A stretch of 64,000 nucleotides of DNA from Sanguibacter suarezii NBRC 16159 (GTDB taxonomy: Bacteria; Actinomycetota; Actinomycetes; Actinomycetales; Cellulomonadaceae), in contig NZ_BCRT01000004.1 of assembly GCF_001552735.1 (NCBI RefSeq), positions 1 through 64,000 on the forward strand. The letters run 5' to 3'. Numbering within the stretch: position 1 is the first letter of the stretch; each line of letters starts with the position of its first letter. Shown in pieces: positions 26,763 through 35,992 of the stretch. A program made the translations under genes and the position numbers. The notes under the pieces are model-generated. The model had not been told where the DNA came from. It searched no databases and worked only from the letters and a program-made list of their open reading frames with translations.

Positions 26763-29378
26763 ATGCCCGACCCCGCGTCTTCGCTCGGCCCCGGCCGAGC
26801 AGGACCCGCGATCCCAGGAGCTCCCGCGCCCTACCTGATCCGCCCCGAGGTCCACCGGATGCTCGACGCCGGCCACCGGATGACAGTCCTGCGCGCACCC
26901 ACCGGATTTGGCAAGACGGCAGCCGTGACGACCTGGCTCCACGGCTGCGACGCCGGACCCTGCGGGCCGGCTCCCGGCGGCCGCGCCGTCGCCTGGCACG
27001 CCCTGAGCGCCCCGCCGACCTCCTCGGCGACCTTCTGGGGCGAGCTGGCCGCGGACCTCTCCCCCACGATCGGCGACGCGGCCGATGCCGCAGACATCGC
27101 CGACCACGCCGCCTACGCGCAGGTCCGGGGCCTCGTCGCCCACCTCACCGCACCCCTGCTGCTCATCGTCGACGGGTTGGAGGCCGAGGTCAGCACCCCG
27201 ACCAGCGACCCGTCCCCGGTCGGCGACATCACCACCGAGCTCGTCGACCTCCTCCAGCTCAGCCCGCACCTCGACGTGCTGCTCGTCTGCCGGCCCTACG
27301 GCCCGCTCGCGATGGACGCGATCTTCGGTCCCGGTGCCCAGATCCTCGACTCGGCGGCCTTCACCCTCTCCGCAGCCGACACCCTGGACCTGGCCGAGGC
27401 GTCCGGGATCGCGCTCACCCTCGCCCAGGCCCACCACCTGCAGACCAAGCTGTGGGGGTGGCCCGCGCTGACCTGCGCCGTGCTGACCACCCTCGCCGGC
27501 TCCGGGTCCGGCTACGACGAGGCCACCTGGGAGTCCGCCGGTGACTTCCTGTCCTCCCTCGACCCGCAGGGCACCGACCCGGAGGTGGCCCACTTCCTGC
27601 GGCAGGTTTGCCTCCTCGACCCGCTCACCGGAGACCTCGCCAACCGCCTGACCGGGTCCGCCTATGCCAGCCGTGCCCTGGCGGACCTCGAGCGCGCCGG
27701 GATCACCCGGTCTCACCTGCACGACGGCGAGCGGCGCTACACGCTGCTCCCCGCCGTCGTCCGCGCGATCCGGACGCGCCCGGCCGCCGCCGCCGAGCAC
27801 GCCCCGGCCCACCGCCACGCCGCGAAGATGTTCCGCTCGATGCCCGAGCACGCCGTGCGCCACGCCGTCCTCGCCCAGGACTGGGACCTCGTCATCTCCA
27901 TCGCGGAGGCGGCGGTCGTCCCGCTCATCCTGGACCACCCGCGCGCGCTGTTCCGGGCGCTCGCCCAGGTCCCGGCCGCGCGGCTCAGCGACAGCCCCGG
28001 GCTGTTCGAGCTGCACGCCGTGCTCGCCCGCTTCGACAACGACATGCTCGCTCCACCGACCCGCCTCCCCCCGCCCGGCGCCCGGCTGGGCCCGGCGGAC
28101 CTGCACCGCGCCCTCACCGTGGCGACAGCGCAGGTCATCGCCCTGCGGGCCTGCCATCAGGACATGGCCGCGTGCGAGCTGGTCGACCGGTGCGCCGAGG
28201 GGCTGCTGCGCCCGGACGCCGCACCACCGGGGACGGCCGCACCGCTCTTCCTGCTGCACGCCGGGATCGCGCGGTGCCTGGTCGGTGCGGTGTCCGCGGC
28301 GATCACGGACTTCGAGCGGTGCTTCGAGCTCAGCCGGGCGGCGGGGCTGGACTCCGTGACCCGGGCGGCGGCGGAGTACAGCGCGCTCGCCCGGTCGTTG
28401 AAGGGCGACATCGCGGGAGCCCGTGCGGCGCTCAAGCGCTCTCGGGACTACTCCCACGCCCTCGTGGCGCTGCAGTTCGTCGACACCCGGCTCGACCAGC
28501 TCGTCGGCGCCCTCCTCGCGCTGGACCAGCTCGACCTGCAGACCGCGCGGCTGCTGCTGCCGCCCACGGACGAGACGCACCGGCGCGGCGTGCCGCCGGC
28601 GTGGTTCGTCGAGGCGTACGTGCGGGCGCACATCGGGCTGCTCACCGGGGACCTCTTCTCGGCCACCACGGGGCTGGGCCGGGTGCTGCGGGACCGGCGG
28701 ACCAGCCTGCGGCTCGGCACGCTGTCCTCCCAGTTGCTCACCGCCACCGCGGCGACCATCAACGTGTGGGGAGGCAACACCACCCGGGCCAAGAACATCC
28801 TCGACAGCATCCCCCGCAACCCGCTGATCAACGCGGTGCACGCCGACGTCGTCCTCCAGATGGGTGACGTGCAGGGCGCCCTGGCGATCACCGACGCCTC
28901 GCTGGCCGCAGACACCGTGCCGGACCGCCTGCGCATCGAGACGCTCATCACCCGGAGCGTGGCACGCGCCCGCCAGGGCGACCACGTCGGTTCCGAGACG
29001 GACCTGTGCCTGGCGATCGAGCTGGCCGACCCCCTGCTGCTGCGTCCCTTCCTGGTCGTGCCGCGCGGCCTGCTCGCCGACTTCGCCGAGCGGCTGCCGC
29101 CGGTGGCGGCGCTGCTGTGGCGGCTGGAGGCGAGCGGCATCACCCTGACGCCGGTCGAGCACCAGGTGCTGGTGGTGCTCACCGGCCCCGAGCAGGACCT
29201 GCTGCGCGCCCTGGACGCCGGCGCCTCGATCGACACCATCGCCACCCGCCGGGGCATCACCATCACCCAGGCGCTGACCGTGGTGGGTGACCTCTTCGCC
29301 TCCCTCGGCGTGCACGACCGCCTCGGCGCGATCGCCGCCGGCTACATGCTCGGCTACCTCGGCACGCCCAGCACGTGA
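26763..29378 (+). CDS. MalT-like LuxR-family regulator with NTPase domain
   Basis: An 871-aa STAND-type regulator. The P-loop APTGFGKT lies at residues 45-52 and the Walker B-like LLIVDGLEAE at about 135. A winged-helix segment and a long helical tetratricopeptide-like region follow. The C-terminal about 65 residues (LTPVEHQVLVVL, IATRRGITITQALTVVGDLFASLGV) align with a LuxR helix-turn-helix but are divergent, with extra residues after the first helix. It senses an unknown inducer. No target operon is adjacent except the divergent symporter gene. Confidence 0.82.
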   Translation: MPDPASSLGPGRAGPAIPGAPAPYLIRPEVHRMLDAGHRMTVLRAPTGFGKTAAVTTWLHGCDAGPCGPAPGGRAVAWHALSAPPTSSATFWGELAADLSPTIGDAADAADIADHAAYAQVRGLVAHLTAPLLLIVDGLEAEVSTPTSDPSPVGDITTELVDLLQLSPHLDVLLVCRPYGPLAMDAIFGPGAQILDSAAFTLSAADTLDLAEASGIALTLAQAHHLQTKLWGWPALTCAVLTTLAGSGSGYDEATWESAGDFLSSLDPQGTDPEVAHFLRQVCLLDPLTGDLANRLTGSAYASRALADLERAGITRSHLHDGERRYTLLPAVVRAIRTRPAAAAEHAPAHRHAAKMFRSMPEHAVRHAVLAQDWDLVISIAEAAVVPLILDHPRALFRALAQVPAARLSDSPGLFELHAVLARFDNDMLAPPTRLPPPGARLGPADLHRALTVATAQVIALRACHQDMAACELVDRCAEGLLRPDAAPPGTAAPLFLLHAGIARCLVGAVSAAITDFERCFELSRAAGLDSVTRAAAEYSALARSLKGDIAGARAALKRSRDYSHALVALQFVDTRLDQLVGALLALDQLDLQTARLLLPPTDETHRRGVPPAWFVEAYVRAHIGLLTGDLFSATTGLGRVLRDRRTSLRLGTLSSQLLTATAATINVWGGNTTRAKNILDSIPRNPLINAVHADVVLQMGDVQGALAITDASLAADTVPDRLRIETLITRSVARARQGDHVGSETDLCLAIELADPLLLRPFLVVPRGLLADFAERLPPVAALLWRLEASGITLTPVEHQVLVVLTGPEQDLLRALDAGASIDTIATRRGITITQALTVVGDLFASLGVHDRLGAIAAGYMLGYLGTPST

Positions 29379-29413
29379 CCTGACGCCAGCCCGGCCGGCT
29401 CCTCGCCGAGCGG

Positions 29414-30601
29414 TCAGGCGAGCAGCGTTGCGCCCATGCGGGTGACCGCCTCGTCGAGGATGCCGCGGCTCGTCGCGAGGTTGACCCGGAGGAACCCCTG
29501 ACCGCCCTCTCCGAAGGGAAGCCCCGAGGTGAAGGCCACCTTTCCGCGCTCGAGGAACACCCGGGCCGGGTCGTCTCCCAGCGCGCTGCCGTCGGCCGTG
29601 CGCACCGCCCGGCAGTCCACCCACGCCAGGTACGTCGCCTGCGCGGGGTGCACCACGGCGTCGGGCACGCGCTCGGCGAGCCGGGCGGTGAAGTGGGCGC
29701 GGGTGACGTCGACGCCGGCGACGACCTCGTCGAGCCAGCCGCGGGCATGGGTGAGCGCGGCCGCGTGGGCGATCGCCGCCAGGTGGCTCGCGCCGTGGTC
29801 GGCGATCTCGGCGATGGCGGCGACGTCGGGCGCCGCCTCGGGACCGCCGATCGCCAGCGCGGCCTTGAGGCCGGCGAGGTTCCAGGCCTTGGACGCGGAG
29901 ATGACGCTGATCGCGTTCTCCGCCCCCGGCACCGTGACGATCGGGGTGAACACCGGCCGGCCGAGCTCGCGCGCGGCGGCCGGAGAGGTGATCGGGGCGT
30001 GGATCTCGTCCGCGACGATCCGCACCCCGTGGCGCCGGGCCAGCTCGGCGAGAGCGGCGAGCTCGTCCGGGGTGTGCGCCGTGCCCGTCGGGTTGTGCGG
30101 GTTGCACAGCAGGAAGACCGTGGCCCCCACGAAGGCCTCGTCGAGGGCGGCGAGGTCGAGGCGGTTGTCAGCGGTGAGCGGCGCGGCGCGCACCACGCGG
30201 TCGGTGTCCCGGACGAAGTCGTAGAACGGCGGGTACACCGGGGTGTTCACCACGACCGTGTCCCCCGGCGCGGTGAGGACCTTGAGCACGTCGGTGACGG
30301 CGATCATCACGTCCGTGAGCATGCGGGCGCGGCCCGGGTCCAGCTCCCAGCCCCAGCGGTCCGCGGCGAAGCCTGCGAAGGCCTCGGCGTACCCGCGCCC
30401 TCCCGGATAGCCGGTGTCACCACGGCGCAGCGCGTCGGTGACCGCGGCGATGACCGGCTCGGACTGGGGCACGTCCATCTCCGCGACCCACAGCGGCAGC
30501 ACGTCCGGGGCGTAGTAGCGCCACTTCTCGCTCGTGCGGGTGCGCAGCTCGTCGAGGGAGAGCGTGTCGAAGATGGTCGCGGCGGACTCCGGTGCGTTCA
30601 C
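29414..30601 (-). CDS. MalY/PatB-family PLP aminotransferase (putative C-S lyase)
   Basis: A 395-aa fold-type I PLP enzyme. KWRYYAPDVLPLWVAEMDV near the N-terminus is characteristic of MalY/PatB cystathionine beta-lyase-like proteins; LCNPHNPTGTAHTPDEL, RIVADEIHAPI and the PLP lysine motif SASKAWNLAGLK are clear. The likely activity is C-S bond cleavage or transamination. GTG 30601 overlaps the stop of the preceding deaminase gene (GTGA), so the two are coupled. Confidence 0.9.
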   Translation of the reverse strand: MNAPESAATIFDTLSLDELRTRTSEKWRYYAPDVLPLWVAEMDVPQSEPVIAAVTDALRRGDTGYPGGRGYAEAFAGFAADRWGWELDPGRARMLTDVMIAVTDVLKVLTAPGDTVVVNTPVYPPFYDFVRDTDRVVRAAPLTADNRLDLAALDEAFVGATVFLLCNPHNPTGTAHTPDELAALAELARRHGVRIVADEIHAPITSPAAARELGRPVFTPIVTVPGAENAISVISASKAWNLAGLKAALAIGGPEAAPDVAAIAEIADHGASHLAAIAHAAALTHARGWLDEVVAGVDVTRAHFTARLAERVPDAVVHPAQATYLAWVDCRAVRTADGSALGDDPARVFLERGKVAFTSGLPFGEGGQGFLRVNLATSRGILDEAVTRMGATLLA

Positions 30602-31611
30602 TCTTCGACGGTACCGTCTCGCCACCGCTCCACCTCGGCGAGCAGCACCTGACGGCGGTCGTCGGTCAGGAACGAGGACCGCACGGAGTTGGTGGCCAGC
30701 CGGGCGAGGTCGTCCGCGGTCAACCCCAGCGAAGCCACGAGCGCACGCAGGTTGTCGTCGACGTACCCGCCGAAGTAGGCGGGATCGTCGGAGCTGATGG
30801 TGACGTTGAGGCCTGCGTCGAGCATCTGCGGCAGCGGGTGCTCGGCCAGGGTGTCCACGGCCCGCAGCCGGACGTTGGACAACGGGCAGATGGTCATCGG
30901 GACCTGGTCCCGGACCAGGCGGGCGACCAGCGCGTCGTCCTCCATGCACCGGATCCCGTGATCGATGCGGTCGACGTGCAGCAGGTCGAGCGCCTCCCAG
31001 GCGTAGCTCGGCGGGCCTTCCTCGCAGGCGTGCGCGACGCACCGCAGGCCCGCGGCCCGAGCGCGGGCGAAGAGCGCCACAAAGCCCGACGGCGGGTTGC
31101 CCACCTCCGCGGAGTCGAGGCCGATGCCGATGATCGGCGCGTCCATGCTCAGCAGGTCGTCGAGGACCTGCAGGGCCTCTTCCTGCGGGCGGTCCCGCAG
31201 GAAGGCGGCGATGAGCGAGGTGCTCACGCCGTAGTCCGCCTCGGAGGTGCGCAGCACCGAGGCGATGCCGTCGATGCAGGTGGCCAGCGGGATCCCGCGG
31301 GCCAGGTGGGCCTGGGGGTCGACCATGATCTCGGCGTGACGGACCCCGGCGGCGGCGGCTCGGGCGAGGTACGCCCGGGTCATGTCCGCGAAGTCCTCCG
31401 CGGTCTGGAGCACCGCCATGTTGGCGTAGTACAGGTCGAGGAAGGACTGCAGGTCAGCGAAGGTGTAGCGCTCGAGCAGCTCGGCGGGGCTCGCGTAGGG
31501 CAGGTCGATGCCGTTGCGGGCAGCGAGCCGGAAGACGAGGTCAGGCTCGAGGGTGCCCTCGATGTGCAGGTGCAGCTCGGCGGTCGGCGGCAGGAGGACA
31601 GGGGTGGTCAC
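30598..31611 (-). CDS. Adenine deaminase of the adenosine-deaminase fold
   Basis: A 337-aa metal-dependent purine deaminase. AELHLHIEGTLEP (H14, H16) provides metal ligands; SSDDPAYFGGYV holds the late metal Asp. GIGLDSAEVGNPPSGF and YAWEALDLLHVDRIDHG match the subgroup shown in Pseudomonas and yeast to act on adenine rather than adenosine, forming hypoxanthine. The catalytic H-A-G-E motif reads HACE (H194-C196-E197), with Cys for the usual Gly. GTG 31611 has AGGA 7 bases upstream. It is translationally coupled to the aminotransferase gene. Confidence 0.85.
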   Translation of the reverse strand: MTTPVLLPPTAELHLHIEGTLEPDLVFRLAARNGIDLPYASPAELLERYTFADLQSFLDLYYANMAVLQTAEDFADMTRAYLARAAAAGVRHAEIMVDPQAHLARGIPLATCIDGIASVLRTSEADYGVSTSLIAAFLRDRPQEEALQVLDDLLSMDAPIIGIGLDSAEVGNPPSGFVALFARARAAGLRCVAHACEEGPPSYAWEALDLLHVDRIDHGIRCMEDDALVARLVRDQVPMTICPLSNVRLRAVDTLAEHPLPQMLDAGLNVTISSDDPAYFGGYVDDNLRALVASLGLTADDLARLATNSVRSSFLTDDRRQVLLAEVERWRDGTVEE

Positions 31612-31693
31612 AGAGCGGTCCTGGGGGCGCAGACGATGAGGTGCGTGGTATTCATGGGGCCCAAATTTACGCGATCGGGCGCAGAGTGAGTCC

Positions 31694-32593
31694 ATGGACG
31701 CGATCACCATCACCGGGCTGACCAAGTCGTTCGGAGGCACGCGTGCCCTCGACGACCTCGACCTCACCGTCGCCACCGGCGAGGTCCACGGCTTCCTCGG
31801 CCCCAACGGCTCCGGCAAGTCCACCACCATCCGGGTGCTGCTGGGGCTGCTCAGCGCGGATGCCGGCACTGTGAGGCTGCTCGGCGGGGACCCCTGGCGC
31901 GAGGCGACGACGCTGCACCGGCGCCTCGCCTACGTCCCCGGCGACGTCACCCTGTGGCCGTTGTTGTCCGGCGGGGAGGTGATCGACCTCATGGGACGTC
32001 TGCGCGGGGGGCTGGACCAGCGGCGTCGGGCTGACCTCATCGAGCGCTTCGAGCTCGACCCGACCAAGCGGGGTCGTAGCTACTCCAAGGGCAACAAGCA
32101 GAAGGTGGCGCTCGTGGCGGCCTTCGCCTCCGACGTCGAGCTGCTCATCCTCGACGAGCCCAGCTCGGGCCTGGACCCCCTCATGGAAGCGGTGTTCCAG
32201 CAGGTGGTGGCCGAGGAGAAGGACCGCGGGCGCACGGTCCTGCTGTCCAGCCACATCCTGTCCGAGGTCGAGGCGCTGTGCGACCGGGTGTCCATCGTGC
32301 GCGCCGGGCACGTGGTCGACTCCGGCTCGCTCACCGAGCTGCGGCACCTGACCCGGACCTCGCTCACCGCAGTGGTGGCCGCCGTCCCGCCCGGCCTCGG
32401 CCAGCACGCCGGCGTCCACGACCTCGCGGTGACCCAGCGGACCGGCGGCCCCGCCACGCTCCGCCTCGACGTGGAGGCCTCCTGGCTGGGCGCAGTGCTC
32501 ACCGTGCTGGCCGGCTCCGGTCTGCAGTCCTTGACCAGCCAGCCGCCCACCCTGGAGGAGCTGTTCCTGCGCCACTACCAGGCGCACCCGTGA
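31694..32593 (+). CDS. ABC transporter ATP-binding protein (antibiotic-exporter type)
   Basis: A 299-aa ATPase. Walker A is GPNGSGKST; Walker B is [12 protein letters not shown]. The signature region reads [15 protein letters not shown], a divergent form of LSGGQ found in tetronasin/polyketide-antibiotic exporters and their relatives. The switch His is in [13 protein letters not shown]. It pairs with the permease gene that begins in its stop codon (GTGA). It is divergent from the deaminase operon across 82 bp. Confidence 0.92.
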   Translation: MDAITITGLTKSFGGTRALDDLDLTVATGEVHGFLGPNGSGKSTTIRVLLGLLSADAGTVRLLGGDPWREATTLHRRLAYVPGDVTLWPLLSGGEVIDLMGRLRGGLDQRRRADLIERFELDPTKRGRSYSKGNKQKVALVAAFASDVELLILDEPSSGLDPLMEAVFQQVVAEEKDRGRTVLLSSHILSEVEALCDRVSIVRAGHVVDSGSLTELRHLTRTSLTAVVAAVPPGLGQHAGVHDLAVTQRTGGPATLRLDVEASWLGAVLTVLAGSGLQSLTSQPPTLEELFLRHYQAHP

Positions 32594-34245
32594 CCGCCTC
32601 CGCCCGCGCCGCCGCCCGTCCTCGCGCCCTTGCCGGGACGGGCACGCTGCTGCGCCTCGCCCTCGGCCGGGACCGGCTGCGGTTCGCCGGCTGGATCGCG
32701 GGGGTGGTGCTGCTCGCGGCCTCGAGCTACCTCGCCTACGACACCGTCTTCCCCGACCCCGCCACCACCGCCGAGCTCACCGCCTCCTTCAGCTCCAACA
32801 CCGCCTTCACCCTGTTGCTCGGTGAGGTCCACGACCTGGGCACGCCGGGGGCCTTCACCACGTGGCGCTCGCTGGGGCTCTCGAGCGTCGCCGTCTCGCT
32901 CATGGCGATCTTCACCGTGGTGCGTCACACCCGCGCCGAGGAGGACTCCGGCCGCGCCGAGCTCGTCGCCTCCGCGGTCGTAGGCCGCCACGCGGCGCTG
33001 ACCGCGGCGACCCTGCTGGCGGCCTCCGCCTGCCTGGCCGCGACCGTGGCCGTCACCCTCTCCCTCCTCGCCGCCAGCCTGCCCGACGGCGCCCCTGACC
33101 TGGGCGGGGCCCTCGCCCTGGGCGCGGCGATCGGGGCCACCGGCCTCGTCTTCACCGGCGTCGCGGCGGTGACCGCCCAGCTCGGGTCCTTCTCCCGCAC
33201 CGCGAACGCGCTGGCCGGGGCGCTGCTCGCGGTGACCTACGTGCTGCGCGGGTGGGGGGCGGCGACCTCCGGCGCGGAGTGGGTGGTGTGGCTCTCACCC
33301 TTCGGCTGGGGCGAGCAGGTGCTGCCCTACCTGGAGAACCGGTGGGTGGTCCTTGCGCTGCCGCTGGCCGCGACCGGCGTCGCGCTGGTGGTGGCGCACC
33401 TGGTGCTGGCCCGCCGCGACCTGGGCTTCGGTCTCCTCGGTGCGCGGCCGGGGCCGGCGACGGCGGCCCCGCGGCTGGCAAGCGTGTGGGCGCTGTCATG
33501 GCGGTTGGGCCGGGTGTCCGTCGCCGGGTGGACGGCCGCCTTCGTGCTGCTCGGGGCCCTGTACGGGTCGGTGACGGCGTCCATCGGGGACATCTTCCGG
33601 GACAACCCGGCGCTGGAGCAGATTCTCCAGGAGACCGGGAGCAGCGGCGCCGCCGAGGACCTCACGCTCGTCTTCCTCGGCTCCGTCCCCACGATCCTGG
33701 CGCTGGTGGCGACCGTGCACGGGGTGCAGCGCGTGCTGCACGGGCGCACCGAGGAGCTGGAGGGACGCGCCGAGCCGTTGCTGGCGACCTCGACCTCACG
33801 CACCGCCTGGCTGGCCAGCCACGGGGTGGCTGGGCTCGTCTCGGCGACCCTGGTCTACGCCGCCGGGATGGTGGCCTTCGCCCTGGTCACGGTGGCGACC
33901 ACGGACCCGGGCACGGTCACGGTCGCGCGCCTGCTGGTGGCCGGCCTGGTCCAGGTCCCGGCCGTCTGGGTCGTGGTGGGGGTGGCCGTCGTGCTGCTGG
34001 GCGCCGCACCGCGGTTCCTGCCGGTGGCCTGGGTGGTGGTCGCGGTGACCTTCGTCCTGACGATCTTCGGCCCCGCCCTCGGCCTGCCCGACGCCGCGCT
34101 GGACCTCTCCCCCTTCACCCACGTCCCGGAGTACCTCACCGAGGGCCTGCGAGCGGTGCCGTTGGTGGTCCTGACGGTGGTGGCCGCGGCGCTGCTGGCG
34201 ACCGGCTTCGTCGGCGTGCGGCGTCGTGACCTGGAACAGCACTGA
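32590..34245 (+). CDS. ABC exporter permease, 12-helix tetronasin type
   Basis: A 551-aa membrane protein made of two similar six-helix halves, the layout of tetronasin-type export permeases. Helix 1 follows [14 protein letters not shown]; the second half starts near [39 protein letters not shown] and [19 protein letters not shown] are matching cytosolic loops in the two halves, supporting the duplication. GTG 32590 overlaps the ATPase stop. Substrate unknown; drug or lipid export is inferred. Confidence 0.9.
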   Translation: MTASARAAARPRALAGTGTLLRLALGRDRLRFAGWIAGVVLLAASSYLAYDTVFPDPATTAELTASFSSNTAFTLLLGEVHDLGTPGAFTTWRSLGLSSVAVSLMAIFTVVRHTRAEEDSGRAELVASAVVGRHAALTAATLLAASACLAATVAVTLSLLAASLPDGAPDLGGALALGAAIGATGLVFTGVAAVTAQLGSFSRTANALAGALLAVTYVLRGWGAATSGAEWVVWLSPFGWGEQVLPYLENRWVVLALPLAATGVALVVAHLVLARRDLGFGLLGARPGPATAAPRLASVWALSWRLGRVSVAGWTAAFVLLGALYGSVTASIGDIFRDNPALEQILQETGSSGAAEDLTLVFLGSVPTILALVATVHGVQRVLHGRTEELEGRAEPLLATSTSRTAWLASHGVAGLVSATLVYAAGMVAFALVTVATTDPGTVTVARLLVAGLVQVPAVWVVVGVAVVLLGAAPRFLPVAWVVVAVTFVLTIFGPALGLPDAALDLSPFTHVPEYLTEGLRAVPLVVLTVVAAALLATGFVGVRRRDLEQH

Positions 34246-34294
34246 GGCTGCGGCCCGGCTCCACCGGTGCTGCCGGGAAGATACTGTGGCCCCC

Positions 34295-35992
34295 GTGATG
34301 ACGGCAGGATCAACGACAGACCAGCGCACGGACGGGCGGCGACGCGGCTCGACCGGGACGCGGGCACGGAGCAGCGCGCCCCCGCGCGGCCCGCAGATCA
34401 ACCGCGCCGTCACGCTCAACCAGCTCCTCTTCGGCTCAGCGGTCCTGGCGCTGGTCATCTCCCTGCAGTGGTTCAGCCCGGAGCGTCTCACCTCCCCGGT
34501 GGTCTTCGTCGGGGTGGTGCTGGCCTTCGTGGCCTCCGGCGTCTCGCTGCTCGTGCCGTGGAACCGCCTGGACAAGCGGTGGATCGCGCTGCTGCCGATC
34601 GCGGACATGCTCGTCATCTTCTTCCTGCGCCTGGGCGTGCCGGAGGTCGGCCTCGGGGTGCTGTGGGCGCTCCCGGTCATCTGGCTCGCGACGTACTTCG
34701 GCCTGCCGGGGACCATCTCCTCGATCGTGCTGCTCCTGGCCGGCAGCTGGGGCGTGCTCCTGCTGCGGGCCGAGCCGATCGACCTGCCCTCCATGACGCT
34801 GCTCGTCCTGCTGCCGCTGGCCCTGACCTTCGTCGCGGCCTCGACGTACCTCAGCGCCCGGCGTGACAAGGCCCAGCGCGTGCTCATGCGCAAGCAGTCC
34901 GCCCTGCTCGCGGACGCGCTGCGCTCAGCGAACCAGCACGAGCGCCTGCTCGTGGAGGTGCTCAACACGGTGACCTTCGGCGTCGCGCGCTTCGACCGGG
35001 ACGGCCAGATCACCCTCATCAACCGCGCCCACAAGGCGATGCACCTGCGGTCGGGCGGCACCGCCGACCATCCGGTGATGGACGTCGTCTACCAGAGCGA
35101 CCGGGTGACCCCCTTCCGGGAGGCGGACCGTCCCTTCGCCCGCGCCCAGCGCGGTCAGTCCTTCGACGGGGTGCTCATCTGGACCGGGGAGCCTGACGAG
35201 GAGCGTCACGCCTACCTCGTCACGGCCCGGCGCCTCTACGACGGCGACGGCGCCTTCGACGGCACGATCCTCGTCTCCGGCGAGGTCACCTCCGAGCTCA
35301 AGGCCATCGCTGCCCGCGACGACCTCATCTCCTCGGTCTCCCACGAGCTGCGGACGCCTCTGACCTCGATCCTGGGGTACCTCGACCTCGTCATCGAGCG
35401 GGACGACCTGCCCGACGACGCACGCGCCTGGCTGGGCATCGTCGAGCGCAACAGCACCCGTCTCCTCGACCTGGTCTCGGAGATCCTCACCTCGTCCTCC
35501 CACGCGTCCAAGCCGCTGGAGATCTCTCCCGTCCCGATGGACATGGGTGAGGTGGTGCTGCAGTCGGCGGAGTCGCTGCTGCCCCGCGCGGCCGAGCGGT
35601 CGATCACGGTGGACACCTCGGCCGTGGAGAACAGCCTCGCCGTCGCCGACCCGTTCCGGATGCGGCAGGTGGTGGACAACATCCTGTCCAACGCCATCAA
35701 GTACAACCAGGAGCAGGGCAGCGTCATGGTGACCCTGAGGCGCGACGGTGACCGGCTGCTGCTCGTCGTGGCGGACTCGGGCATCGGCATCTCCGCCGAC
35801 GAGGTCCCCCAGCTCTTCGACAACTTCTTCCGGTCGCACGCTGTGCGGAACACCGGTGTGCACGGCAGCGGGCTCGGTATGGGCATCGCGCGCGAGATCG
35901 TCCGCAAGCACGGTGGAGAGCTGAGCGTGGAGAGCACGCTCGGTGAGGGCACGACGGTGACGATCGACATCCCGACGAAAGCAGGCGTATGA
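34295..35992 (+). CDS. Membrane sensor histidine kinase with PAS-like domain
   Basis: A 565-aa sensor kinase. About five helices span residues 43-190; a coiled stretch leads to a PAS-like domain (VLNTVTFGVARFDRDGQITL, about 215-330). The phosphoacceptor is His350 in SHELRTPLTSILGYL; the ATPase domain has DNILSNAIKYNQ, ADSGIGIS and GSGLGMGIAREIVRKHGG. GTG 34295 lies 7 bases after TACTGT (34282-34287), implying a leaderless transcript. The stop overlaps the start of the degenerate GGDEF gene by 4 bp. A receiver gene is convergent just beyond. Confidence 0.93.
   Translation: MMTAGSTTDQRTDGRRRGSTGTRARSSAPPRGPQINRAVTLNQLLFGSAVLALVISLQWFSPERLTSPVVFVGVVLAFVASGVSLLVPWNRLDKRWIALLPIADMLVIFFLRLGVPEVGLGVLWALPVIWLATYFGLPGTISSIVLLLAGSWGVLLLRAEPIDLPSMTLLVLLPLALTFVAASTYLSARRDKAQRVLMRKQSALLADALRSANQHERLLVEVLNTVTFGVARFDRDGQITLINRAHKAMHLRSGGTADHPVMDVVYQSDRVTPFREADRPFARAQRGQSFDGVLIWTGEPDEERHAYLVTARRLYDGDGAFDGTILVSGEVTSELKAIAARDDLISSVSHELRTPLTSILGYLDLVIERDDLPDDARAWLGIVERNSTRLLDLVSEILTSSSHASKPLEISPVPMDMGEVVLQSAESLLPRAAERSITVDTSAVENSLAVADPFRMRQVVDNILSNAIKYNQEQGSVMVTLRRDGDRLLLVVADSGIGISADEVPQLFDNFFRSHAVRNTGVHGSGLGMGIAREIVRKHGGELSVESTLGEGTTVTIDIPTKAGV

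Noticed and set aside
26595-30107. Long minus-strand open frame across the LuxR-type regulator and aminotransferase genes
   Set aside because: No domain, Arg/Gly/Pro-rich composition, and it runs through real genes on both strands; a high-GC artefact.
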